Positions 52,591 to 64,000 of a DNA stretch of 64,000 nt are shown piece after piece. This DNA comes from Daucus carota subsp. sativus (taxonomy: Eukaryota > Streptophyta > Magnoliopsida > Apiales > Apiaceae): contig NC_030383.2 in assembly GCF_001625215.2 (NCBI RefSeq), forward strand, positions 6,832,779 to 6,896,778, written 5' to 3'. Positions within the stretch are counted from its first letter, which is position 1; the number at the start of each line of letters is the position of its first letter. The notes below the pieces were generated by a model. It was not told the DNA's origin and did no database searches. It saw only the letters and a list, made by a program, of their open reading frames with translations. Both the position numbers and the translations under genes were made by a program.

Positions 52591-53635
52591 AACAGAAAGT
52601 AGCCCAACTCTCTCCCGTGACATTTCTATGAAATAAATTCTTCGAATTTTGATAATTTATCGACTGATTCAAGTGTAGTGTATTCAATAAAAACACGTGA
52701 TACACTGTGACACCCAAATTCATAAATGCATGTAGCACATTCTACTTTACAAAGAAAAACAAAATCTAGTACAGGGAGTACAGAACTACAGATCATGATT
52801 TTCTGGCATTTGTTTCTATTTACTGTCAAATTTAAGACATCAATTTACTTACCAAAAAAAAATCACGCTAATAAATATTCTTTTCCAAAGAATTACACTA
52901 CTATATATTAAATATATATAAGATTTTCGACAAAAACTAAAACCTAAAATAAATTTCAGCTTGTATAAAGTTTAATTGAAACCATAATATTAAAATAAAA
53001 TAAAATCCTTAGGAAAAAAAAAAAATCCTTAGGAAATACTATTGATAATACACTCTGCCTCCGGGAGTTTCAAGAAAGATCCCACTGTTAGGAATGAAAT
53101 AATATTGTAGCCTGGCGCAATGAATTTGATAATAGCATGTTGTGACCCCATCACTGCAGGCTGCAGCATTAAAATTAATTGCCGGAGATTTAATTAATTA
53201 CTAGTAGTTACTATAATTATTTGAAGTCATACAACAACCAGTCCTACTACTTGAACACTAGTTTCTCATGATTAGTTAAGTTTGAAGTTGACTTGCAATC
53301 AGGTATATTCTAGCATCCCGCCTGGTTCTTTTACATTTTAATTCTTGATTGATTGTTTTTCATCATACCCATTAAGCATATATCCTAAAGATTCAGACTT
53401 TAATTTCACCTGCCTTTTGCATTTCATTTCTTGTGATTCTTGAATGGTTGTTTTTCATCATACCCATGTGGCAAAAACCCCAAAGAGTGAAACTTTAATT
53501 TGATTATTTAACTTACTTGGCATATATATGTTTATGTGTGTGTATAGGTCACCAATTTTGCTGGTGTTTGGGAGAGAACTAGAGCCCTTGTTCTTGATTG
53601 ATCTGATTTTGATCAGAAAATTTTGTGAAGATTGA
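52591..53635. other. 5' region of the lipase gene
   Basis: No gene seen. A TATA-like CATATATATG lies near 53521. The stretch 53275-53480 contains a repeated phrase (TTTTCATCATACCCAT at about 53358 and 53453). Confidence 0.4.
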
Positions 53636-56600
53636 ATGTCAATTATCTGTGGCCTCCCTCTGCTTGAATGTGTTTACTGTCTAGCATGTGCGCGCTGGGC
53701 ATGGAAGCGCTGTCTTCACACAGCAGGCCATGATAGTCAGACTTGGGGTCTTGCCACTGCTCAAGAATTTGAACCTGTGCCTAGATTATGTCGGTACATA
53801 CTAGCAGTCTATGAAGATGACCTTAGGAACCCTGTTTGGGAACCGCCAGGAGGATATGGGATTGACCCGGATCAGTTGATTCGGAAAAGAACTTATGACG
53901 ATACCCGTGGTCGTGCACCGCCTTATATTTTGTATCTTGATCATGAGCATGATGATATAGTTGTTGCCATTAGGGGACTTAATCTGGCAAAAGAAAGTGA
54001 TTATGCTGTACTACTTGATAATAAGTTGGGTCGGAGGCAATTTGATGGCGGGTATGTTCATAATGGACTGTTAAAAGCAGCTGGTTTAGTTTTGGATGCT
54101 GAGTGTGATGTTTTAAGGGAGTTGGTGAATAAGTACTCAAATTATACTTTGACTTTTACGGGACATTCGCTTGGCTCTGGTGTTGCAGCTTTATTGGCTA
54201 TGGTGGTAGTACAAAATCTTGACAAATTGGGTAATATTTCTAGGAAAAGGGTTAGATGCTATGCCATTGCTCCCGCTCGTTGTATGTCGCTAAATTTGGC
54301 AGTGAGATATGCAGATGTTATCAATTCAGTTGTACTGCAGGCAAGTTTTTTTTCCTTTTTCAGACTCAATCTTGTTTACATCTGTTGATTATATATATAA
54401 ACTCACAGTCTTATTTAATATGTTGCTTCTCCATAGTATTTTCTATGATTCAAACTATTAGCACACATATTTGTGCTTCAGTATTGTTATATTTTTATAG
54501 CTTTGGTTAAGAATCTTATTGCTGTGTGGCTTGTGCCGAGTAAATAAATAGTAGGGATCAGATTATGATAATAGAGCTAGTTGAAAAATGTTCTGTAAGC
54601 TTAAGTATATATAGTTTACTGAGCTACTTGTAAACTTTACTCATCTCATCGATGATGGTTGTTTTTGTTTGGTGGAGACGTGTTGTTAAAATTATTCTTG
54701 TTTAGAAGTCATACAATGTATCTAATAATGTGTATTGTAGCCATTTAGTTATGAAGTAATTACTTTGTTATCTATACTCGGCTGGAAGTGTCCAACACGG
54801 ATACGTGTCCAAGTGCCGGACTCGGCAACATTTAAAAAATTCTACATATTTTGGGCTTAAAATAAGTATCCAAGTGTCCATACTCATGTCGGAATGTCGA
54901 GATTGCGACACCGGTACTTGAGGCAAATGAGGTCAGGGTAACATAGAGTAATTATCTCATGCCTTATATTTCTAGATTCAGAGACTTATTATTTGGCTAT
55001 AAATGATTTTAGTACAATGATGTTTTATTTAAATAATTTGGCAGTATTTGGTGCTTAAAGTCTTTGCAAATAATAGAGCATTGTTGGATGGTTCCTGATT
55101 TAGCTGTAATAATAGGTTCCCATACAGCACTTTAATATCGGTTTATTTTCCTTTCCAAGCAGGATGACTTCTTGCCACGAACAGCCACCCCCTTGGAAGA
55201 CATATTCAAGTCAATTTTCTGGTAAATTTAAATCAGAATTTATCAGTTTCTAGAACATCTTGCTGTTGCCATACTCTTGCACAGGCAAGATAATTTGTAA
55301 TTTTTATGTACCAGCATTGCTAAGCTACTGAATTCAATAATTGTGGAAGATATGTTTAAAAAAGAACTTATACATGTGAAGTGTTTAATTAAAGTTGAGC
55401 ATTTGCAAATGTCAGTTTTGTAAATTGACAAGATCATAGATGTTTCTATAGTTTATTCCTGAACTTCTTTAAAGTTTATGGTGAATCTTATCTTTCCTTT
55501 CAACAGTTTGCCATGCATACTGTGCCTAAGGTGCATGAGAGACACATGCGTATCAGAGGAGAAGATGATCAGAGATCCGAGGAGGCTGTATGCACCTGGT
55601 CGACTCTATCACATTGTCGAGAGGAAGCCCTTTAGGTACATTTAAGTGCAATAAGCATTACAGACCTATATTACACTAAATTAGTGTGCTGTTATAATCT
55701 GTTGGAAGAGAGACTAATTTTAGGTAGCAGATCCTTCATTTTGGCATTGCTCGGTATTGTTGAAAGTGTTCTTTCATAGCTCAAAATTATCTTATTTGTA
55801 ATTAGATTTTGTTTCTATTAAAAAAGTGTGTGATTTCAATTTGAATAATCGACTCTTGGTTATGATGATGTGATTTCTTCAAGTATAAGATCTAATTTCT
55901 TTGTCATTCTATCTATCTGTAGAAGAAATCTATGCTTTGTGGTAGATATGGAAAAAATAATGACTTTTTTATCTAACCATTTAGAATCCAAGATCTTTTT
56001 GCCTAGAAAAAGGGTGCGAATGTCATTAAACGTATAGATAGAATATGTATGTCTGATGTGGTCATGTAATGAACAGAAAAGAACTAAGGAAGAAAAGGAG
56101 TTGGGAAGCAAGGAATTTTTTTTTTATTCTTTGTTTTCTTAAGAAAATTATGTGCGTGTGTGTGTTTTGATAAGTGGTTGATGATCTGGGGATGTTAACC
56201 AACACTGAAGAGTGAGAATATGTGATGGCATTGTAAGAGTGTCTCAAATTGTTATGATTATTGATCATACTGTAATCTGAATCTTCTATGCACATTTTAT
56301 GTTTGTAGATGTGGACGGTTTCCCCCAGTTGTGAGGACAGCAGTACCTGTAGATGGAAGATTTGAACACATAGTCCTTTCCTGTAATGCTACTTCTGACC
56401 ATGCTATTATTTGGATAGAGAGAGAAGCTAAAAGAGCTCTAGACGTGAGTTAGTGTACTTACTTTATTGTAGTGCCTGATCGGATGAAGACAAAGAATAT
56501 TACCGTAGTTCGTTCTTTGTTGTTTCTGGGCTGAAAGCTAATACACATCCACACACATAATGTGTATTAGTTGAAAATTATGATTTTGATCTCAAGAGCG

Positions 56601-57422
56601 GAATACTGAGAAAGACCCCTGACGAATTATTCTTAAATGCAACTCTTGGGATATAGTATTTTGACAAATGAAATACTTTTTGGCAATAGAATTGATGTTT
56701 AGTGATAGAAACCTATCAGCGTTTCATATGAAAGTTCCTCCGGTAATTGGCTGCTTAACAATTTTGTAAAGCTTGTCGTCCGGGGGTATTTATGTCATGT
56801 TCTATAAAGCATAAATAAGAAAATTTTGTTATAGCAGCTGTTATCTACTTAACTTCCCCATGGATCAACCTTTTATTTAAGGTATATTTAGATAAATGAT
56901 GCTGTACTGGTATAACTATGCTGGAGATCATATTTGTGAGAAACAAAATCAGCTTGTCATTTTGCAGCTAATATTGTGGCCTAATTTCTTTGTCTCTTTT
57001 ATAACGTCATTTAAGTATTATGCTTGCACGTACATTGTTCAGTATCTGATTATCTGTATTGATGTATATCATCTTCTTATTTAATAACTCTCATTTTCCA
57101 GATAATGCTAGAGCAAGATCCTATTATGGAGATTCCAGCTACCCAAAAAATGGAGCGGCAGAAAACTTTGGCTAGAGAACATAGTGAGGAGTATAAGGCT
57201 GCACTGCGGAGAGCTGTTACATTGGCTGTTCCCCATGCCTTCTCACCATCCAGATATGGAACCTTCGAAGAACAAGAAGCCGGGGAGAATTCTAACATGT
57301 CAAGTGAGGATTCATCAAGTGGATCATCCCATAATAGCAGGCCAAGGGAAACCTGGGATGAGCTGATTGAGCATTTATTTGAAAAGAACGAGTCTGGTCA
57401 CTTGGTACTTAAACAAGGCTAG
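53636..57422 (+). CDS. class-3 lipase / calmodulin-binding heat-shock protein-like
   Basis: Five exons: 53636-54340, 55163-55221, 55507-55635, 56309-56444 and 57102-57422, giving 449 residues. An N-terminal mono-/diacylglycerol lipase region (WAWKRCLHTAGHDSQTW) precedes an alpha/beta-hydrolase domain with the nucleophile elbow TFTGHSLGSG, Ser178. Plant relatives such as At3g14075 are annotated as class-3 lipases; the cotton relative was described as a calmodulin-binding heat-shock protein. Substrate is unproven; acylglycerol is inferred. Intron 1 has a GC donor (CTGCAG then GCAAGT); Q|DDFLPR joins in phase only with this site. The C-terminal third is cysteine-bearing (LPCILCLRCMRDTC), then serine-rich and acidic. 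No sign of damage. Confidence 0.92.
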
Positions 57423-58455
57423 ATGTACATATCATGCCTTCTGGTAATAGTCATTCATTATTCATTTGTATGTAGCGTCTAAGCTAAGCTTCAAGGCTTC
57501 ATGCATTTTCATGGTACCAGTGAAAAGGAGTACTTGCATTCATTTGCGTAGTTGTGCATGCTTGGGCGGCAGAATAAGCAACCTGTACAAGACGGAATGT
57601 CCTATGGTGGCGAAATGGCAATGCCAGTGAAATATGCAGATGCCAAGACAGGAAGATGGAAGTTTCAGAGTTGCCAGTCTTGGGTTCAATAAGTGCTTAG
57701 TAGTTCCATTCTGTTTACATGTAGAGTATAGTTTAATCTTTTTGACAATGTTTACTGTAAAAAATAGTTGCTTTCCCTTATTTGTCAAATTTCACTGCAA
57801 TTTTTTAAATAACCAGATATATACAGGGGGAAAAAAAAAATATGCAAGTGGTTGAAAAGTTGAGGAACAATTTTTCTTCCAAGTGTATGGCATATATGTG
57901 AGGTCTACAACAACTTACTACTGAGAAGATCTCTTAAACTCAGTTAATATGAGGTTTGTATTTAACATGTGAGTGGTGTGTTTTCTCAGTCTTCCAGCTA
58001 ATAAGTTACATTTTTCTCAAGTAATCCTTAATTTCAATTAAGTTGCACTTGTTCAAAAGACTTTTTTGTTCTGCAGATATTTCTATTTTAAAATTAAAAC
58101 AAAGAATTTCTATTTTCTAATCAAGATTAAATTCAAGGTCAAAATAAAATGTACATGCTGAAATTTATTCAGCACTGTTTTGGTATAAAATTTAAAATAT
58201 TTATTCATTCAGTAATTTTATTGAATGACATTGTTTTGATTTCAGAGCAATTTTCTTTAATTATCTTTGATGCAATTATTTTTTTAAAACAACTTCAATT
58301 AATTGACTTAACAAAAACACTTGAATTTCAAAAAAAAAAACAAAAACAAAAACACTTGAATTAATGTACAATAACTAAGCAAACAGAACTGGAACGAGAT
58401 TATGTCTGGTTGTACACATATGTGATCTCCCTCGCCCTCTCTTTCAAGTGAATCT
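57423..58455. other. intergenic between lipase and P4H genes
   Basis: Probably the lipase 3' UTR up to about 57800, then AT-rich sequence and the short P4H promoter. No ORF or repeat recognised. Confidence 0.4.
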
Positions 58456-61400
58456 ATGGCGACCCATCTCTCTATCTTGCTTCTCCTCGCCTTTTCTTCA
58501 TCGTTTTCAATCCTTTCTGCAGAAATGTAAGTGGCCCGTTTCCATATCTTCACTTTTCTTCTCATGTGTGTGTGTTTTTCTTGTTCTAATGTAATGCATT
58601 TTAATGTATGCTGCTGTGTGTTTTATTAGAGTTTGCAATGCTGAGACAATTGATTGTATGATGTAGTGATTATTTATGATTGACTTTGGCTTTTGTTAGT
58701 GATTTTGTGTACTGTGAATTCAAATGAGTGGTTCTTGGGGAGCTTTAATCTGGTTTTATGTTTGAATCTTGATCTGGAATTGAATACTAGTTCAATCTTT
58801 ATGAGAAGTAAAGTTTGGTTCTTTGTTTAGGATATCAGAACATTTAGGATGTGGATGTAGATATTAATTTTGTCATAAATATTATTCAAGATCTTTAAAG
58901 GTGCTGGGAGGTCTAGGCAAATTAGGTGCCTTTGAGTTTGAGTTATTAATCTGATGATCAGTGGTTAATGAGAATTGGATGTATTTAGTAATATTATTCT
59001 GATACCTCTTGTTTTCTGATTTTCCTCGATTCTTATATAGATTAGTGTCTAATTGGTCTGATTTTTGGACATTATAAAAAGTTCATATGACTGATCTCAT
59101 TGATTCTATTCTTCCCATTCTATTGCATAGTGTCAGTGATCAGATAAGAAATTTAAAGAAACTCTAATGATCAAAATATGTAACTATAGTACCTATTTTT
59201 GACCTATCATTAATAAGCTTACAATTTATACGGGGATGCTATGCCAATAGCTTCTATAGTTATGTAGTTTAAGAACTCAGAAATAATATTAATATGTTGC
59301 AATTATGCAAATATAGATAGGCATACAATATACCCGTCTCACAGGTATAGTGCTAAGCAATTTGATCCTTTATGGTACATGCAAAATATAATTCTTGATG
59401 GCATGTCCTTTAGATCTGCGAGCTGTTTTAACTTTTTATTAAGTATCGGGTAATAACAACTCCAGCCTATCTGTCACTAATTGAGATGAGATAATGTTTT
59501 ATGTGGTAAGCTGCTGCTGAAATGGTTTTTGACCTCAGGAGTAGGAAGGAATTAAGAACAAAGCAGGTGAACCATGATGCTGTTATACAGCTTGGCCATC
59601 CAATTAAATCGAACAAATTTAATCCATCACTATCTGTGGAACTCTCTTGGCGACCAAGGTCAGGTACTACCATGAACCTATTATTGTCACCGGTAGATAA
59701 TGCTATTCACTTTAAGTGCATATTCGTTCACTATTGCTAATCAAGGTAGAAGCATGTTGTGAATATCTATAGGAGCTGTTGTGTCATGTACTTCACGACA
59801 AGTGAAAGAAAAAGAGTTTTGACACTCTTAACATATTTTTGGAGATGCCATTGACATTCTTTCTTGTCATAGGGTCTTTCTACATAAAGGCTTTTTATCA
59901 TATGAGGAGTGTGATCATCTAATTTCACTGGTACTGGCCATTTTCCCCCATTTTACATTCTTTACAAATTGTATAAACTCTGTTAAAAGTGTTTTCAAAG
60001 TACTTCTGTTGGGCTTCTGTGAATTATGTATGTGTATGACTGATCCATGAAATCCTTTGTCTTGGTCTAGGGGCATGACAAGCATTTCTCCAGCATTGAT
60101 AACTTGGGGAAGGTATGTTAAGCTCCCAAATATTTTGATATCCCCTTATACATATAAATGAATATTTTTCCCGTAGTTGCTTGGATTAAATGCCAGTATG
60201 TGCTGTAAACCAACTTCATTATAATTTGTATATATCATACTACAGTTATGGATTTCTTCTACCCTATACTGTAATTTTTTAATCTAAGCTAAACTTTGGT
60301 AAAATATATGAGATGTCTTTTTGTATCTCCGCATATTCAGACTCACCCAAGTGAACTCTTTGGGAAAAAGAACTATTCCCAGCATAAGTTGTTAAGTTTT
60401 GGAAGTATATTTGAAACGATTATTTAATATCTCAAGGCTAATCACATAACAGCATAACCATTTTGGTCTCGACCCTAGCAGGGCAGCTACCAACAGTGCA
60501 CTTTCAGATATCACAATCTAAGTAGCCAGTCAAAACTTGCTCTTATAAGAGTTTGCAAATTCACAAATTTCATACGCCTCTCTCTCTCAGCTGCCGCCTG
60601 TGTGTCCAAAAGCAACGGAGTTTCTTTTTTTTTACATTTCTCTAGGCCTGTGCACACAATCTTTCCCCTTCCACTGGGAGACATTTAATAACTTGGAATG
60701 AGCTTTATTATGCTCAGCAAGTTCAAGTCATCCTGACAGTAAGATCTAACCAGAGTTCGAATAATATTTCATTTCCGCATCTAGTCATACCCATGTATGT
60801 ACCTTCCAGAAGAGATTGGTAAGAATACGCAAGAGATTGAACACAGGGTGTTTATAAACAAGCAAGCCTAGTCCTATCAGTTAAGGGTGACATGCACCAT
60901 CCATCAATCATCAAACCACCACTAACAGCGAAGCAAATAAATTAAGAAAAGGTTGGTAGGAAGATAGAGAACTTGCCTGGATTACAACCCCAACCCCACT
61001 AGAAAGAACAAATCAAATATAAGTCCCTCTTTAATCATTTTTACTCTCTAAATCTTAATTTACATCCTCTATAGAGACCTCTTTACTTGATCCATAATTT
61101 AAACAAGCTAAAGTTTTATATTGAAGAGAGTAATAGAGTATGATCCTACCTCAGTTTTAAGTCGATAAGATATTTCTAGTTCCTGGACTATAAACAGGTG
61201 TCTGGTTCCTCATAGTTTGTCACTTAACAAAACTGGACTTGTAAATTATGAAAAAACTTTATGTGGTTCCAGGATGAAACCGTCGCAAGGATTGAAGAGC
61301 GGATTTCAGCTTGGACTTTTCTTCCTGGAGGTGCTACCTTCATCATTTTGCTTTCACTTTCCAAACTGGTTATTGCTTTCTGCTTAACTTCTTATCACCT

Positions 61401-62063
61401 ATGTGGTGTCTGATGTTATTTTTTTAACGCTTCTGGTGGTCTAGAGAACAGCAAGCCTTTAAATATTTTAAATTTTGGGCCTGAAGATAACAAGCAGAAA
61501 TATGACTTTTTTGGTAATCAATCCAAGCTGCTGCTTAGTGAACCTACAGTGGCAACAGTTATATTGTATCTCTCGAATGTCAGTCAGGGTGGTCAAATCC
61601 TCTTTCCTGAATCCGATGTAAGAAAAGTTGTGTCTGATCTATTTGTTTTCGCTCATAGCCACCAGTAATTAATCTCTTATTTCAGGATGCGAATTCAAGA
61701 AGTTCTCACGCAAGGAACATGATTTGGTCTGATTGTACTAAAAGCAGCAATGCCGTGAGACCTATAAAAGGAAATGCAATTCTTTTCTTTAATCTCCACC
61801 TTAATGCATCACCTGACAAGACTAGTTCTCATGCTAGATGTCCTGTTCCTGAAGGTGAAATGTGGTGTGCTACCAAGTTTTTCTACATAAAACCAGTCGC
61901 TAATGTAAAGGCCCAATCACAAGAAGACAATAGTGATTGCAGTGATGAAGATGATAACTGTCCGAAGTGGGCTGCAATTGGGGAGTGTGAAAGAAATCCA
62001 GTTTTCATGATAGGCTCTCCTGATTACTATGGTACGTGTAGGAAGAGTTGCAATGCATGCTGA
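58456..62063 (+). CDS. prolyl 4-hydroxylase-like protein with ShKT tail (P4H12 type)
   Basis: Eight exons: 58456-58526, 59539-59658, 59873-59930, 60071-60112, 61273-61330, 61445-61617 and 61686-62063 (seven coding blocks are certain), giving 299 residues. Residues 1-22 form a signal peptide or anchor (MATHLSILLLLAFSSSFSIL). The double-stranded-beta-helix domain follows (VFLHKGFLSYEECDHLISL ... VATVILYLSNVSQGG). The distal histidine (His223, in SSHARCPV) and the 2-oxoglutarate lysine (Lys238, in CATKFF) are kept, but where active P4Hs have HxD this protein reads KYDFFGNQSK, so two of the three iron ligands are missing. A six-cysteine ShKT domain ends the protein (Cys259-Cys299, ending TCRKSCNAC). 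It resembles Arabidopsis P4H12 (At4g25600), which I recall shows the same loss. Hydroxylation of extensin-type prolines is the family role, but this member is probably not active. Confidence 0.9.
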
Positions 62064-63572
62064 GGGGGTTAAGTTTTGCTTTATTATTTCTCAGTTGAGA
62101 GCAAAACTTGCTCATCTGATAATATTCTAACATAAGACTTCCTGTATACTGTGAATAATAGCTTATCTTTTGTTGGTGAAATTTACCCTAATAAGGTACA
62201 TTACAGGATTTAAGTTTTAGTCTCTGTTTGTGATGGACGACCCTTTGTCATATTATTCTTGATATCATTTCCTTCCTCTAATTGTCAAATTTGCTTTTTC
62301 CTTCATTTAACTAAGAAATATTTGTTGTTAATGTTTTGTGCAATATTTCAACTGGGAACCTTTCTGGTATTTGATTTTTTTGCCAACCCCCCAAAAGCAA
62401 TTTTCTAGTGCAGATTTTGGCAATGTCGTGACTGCTTTCTGGATATATTTACGGAAAACTGAAAACAAGCGGTACTAAAATTTTCAGATTTTATAGAACC
62501 TAATTATATTTTCTCGACCTTCTCATTCGTACTTATATTTTATTTACCGATTACTTATTTCTCATTATTTTCCGCATTATGTATTCACACCGCACTTCTA
62601 CCCCACTAGAGTAATTAACCCATGTCAAACTAGCCATCTTTTCCTCTATATATATAGGTACCTCACCCCTGTGCATTTTCTGTGTGCGCATTATTTTATC
62701 TTGTTTACATTTCAAATTTAAATTTTGATGGATTGGAGGTTGGGGTGGCTACACTTTGATGTTCATGGCTTAACTACTTCAATCATAGTATATGCCTTTG
62801 ACCCCCAAGAGCTAATGGTTGTGTCAAGCATTTAATGTTGGGCAAATTTATCCAGACTGCCAGGCAAATTGAGTTGTAATACAGCTTTCTCTTGGACTTC
62901 CCAAGGTCCTCGAGACCTGCAAGGTTGGATAAACTACCTAAATATATGTAACTTGCTTCAATTCTTTCATATATATTACTACTACTAGTATATTTTTTGA
63001 AGCTTGGTGGACAAGCATAATTACAATAGTCTTAAGCATTGGCAGCAGTCTGTTGTTTGTATAATAGTAGTTCTTTTTCCTCTCTTTTTTATATATTTGC
63101 ACCTATTATGTCGATGTAATTCAGTTTTGTAAGGAACGGGCAATTGAACTTTGGCCCATCAACCGGAGGAAGAGGAACAAATACCACTGGGGGCTGGCCA
63201 GGACGGCCAAGACCCCAGTGGCAGTACTATACTCCTTTGTTACTGTATACGAGACAGTTTTGATCCCAGGTTTTCTTTCTGTAACTGAGTCCTGATGCTT
63301 CAGTAGCAAGTCAATAAGAAAGAGGTCAAGTAAGTGGATCATTTCTAGTTTATTAACAATAGGAAACCACATTATTTAGAGATAATACCAGCTATTATAT
63401 GATGAAGCATTCCCTATTTTGATTGTATATAGGTATACTTGTATTAATTGATATGTGCACCATTCATGCATGGGAGTGAATAGGTCAACCTTAACAAGTT
63501 GTCATTTGATAGAGAGCATTATACAAATGAGCCATTATACACAAGGAATAACATATTCATAGCTCTACATTC
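62064..63572. other. intergenic after the P4H gene
   Basis: 3' UTR of the P4H gene, then AT-rich DNA. A short stretch at 63141-63260 is GC-richer and reads QLNFGPSTGGRGTNTTGGWP on the plus strand, but no gene context supports it. Confidence 0.4.
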
Positions 63573-63854
63573 TCTTCCTCCATTCCAACCGTTTTTTTTC
63601 ACTTCGAGATGTCTCATTCAATTCTTTACATTCAAATATACTTGTCAAATATAGTAAAATTATATAATATAACAATCAACTACTCCTAAATATAACAATC
63701 AACTACTCCTATTACTTTTCTTCACTATACTTATTTTATACAATAAATATCAACTGATCTCATCACTATCCTCACTTTTCTTACTTTTTCATTTTAATTT
63801 TACTTATTTATTGTGTCCAACTCAAATGTAAACATTTGGATGGGACAGAAATAG
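63573..63854. mobile_element. degenerate Stowaway-like MITE
   Basis: Left part CTTCCTCCATTCCAACC and right part (complement CTGTCCCATCCAAATG...) are decayed forms of the CTCCCTCCGTCCCA terminus; inner words match the element in P450 intron 2. Precise ends are unsure. Confidence 0.6.
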
Positions 63855-64000
63855 TACACAACAATTTGCAAATAACATAGTATAAAATTACACAACAATT
63901 TGCACTTCACATACCTTAAAGTACAGAACAATTTGTACATAACATAATGTAAAAGTACACAACAATTTGCAAATAACAAATCTAACATGATGTAAAAGTA
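63855..64000. repeat. imperfect tandem repeat running off the window
   Basis: The word ACAACAATTTGCAAATAACA and variants (GAACAATTTGTACATAACA) recur about every 35-50 bases, four times before the window ends. Confidence 0.75.

Noticed and set aside
54780-54940. Repeat-like words in lipase intron 1 (CAACACGGATACGTGTCC)
   Set aside because: Resembles short dispersed plant repeats, but no ends or target duplication could be found.
63121-63372. Minus-strand ORF of 83 residues, and a Gly/Pro-rich plus-strand stretch
   Set aside because: No recognisable family, splice context or neighbour supports a gene.

Overview
The window is nuclear DNA of a flowering plant, most likely a eudicot. Genes on both strands have many short exons and GT-AG introns, the intergenic DNA is AT-rich, and it is packed with plant-type transposon relics (Stowaway-like MITEs with TA target sites, hAT-like and Mutator-like MITEs, non-autonomous Helitrons, a CACTA element). 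The proteins belong to plant families: HIPP metal-binding proteins, AAE3, PAR1, CYP72-clan P450, CDC48C, plastid SLH protein and P4H12. The species cannot be fixed from sequence alone.

Layout. 1-4.0 kb (+): 3' part of a gene for an NT-C2/coiled-coil protein. 5.2-5.7 kb (-): HMA-domain protein of HIPP type without metal cysteines. 7.0-8.4 kb: three MITEs. 9.4-10.7 kb (-): a HIPP with CxxC and a CaaX end. 14.4-17.9 kb (-): oxalate-CoA ligase AAE3. 19.7-20.5 kb: a MITE rich in AGCTCGG motifs with a 9-bp target duplication. 20.8-21.7 kb (-): PAR1-family secreted protein. 22.75-32.9 kb (+): tandem P450 duplication, the first copy truncated, the second whole; between them lie a Helitron, a hAT-like MITE and a 3.1-kb CACTA element. 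33.1-37.4 kb: a mobile-element cluster built around (TA)n microsatellites. 37.8-41.6 kb (+): a CDC48C-like double AAA-ATPase gene that looks broken in its second ATPase domain. 41.7-42.8 kb: duplicated pieces of both neighbouring genes fused to a Helitron end. 44.3-50.6 kb (+): plastid SLH-domain/coiled-coil protein. 50.8-52.6 kb: two large fold-back elements and nested MITEs. 53.6-57.4 kb (+): class-3 lipase with a GC-AG intron. 58.5-62.1 kb (+): P4H12-type prolyl-4-hydroxylase-like protein with a ShKT tail and no HxD iron-binding motif. 62.1-64 kb: intergenic, one MITE and a tandem repeat at the edge.

The genes do not form one pathway; they are independent transcription units, as is normal for a plant. 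No clearly new biological system was found. The features most worth a second look are the 33-37 kb (TA)n-associated element cluster, the local gene-fragment shuffling at 41.7-42.8 kb, the damaged CDC48C-like locus with a duplicated splice site, and an in-frame 84-bp repeat on the minus strand near 4.8 kb.
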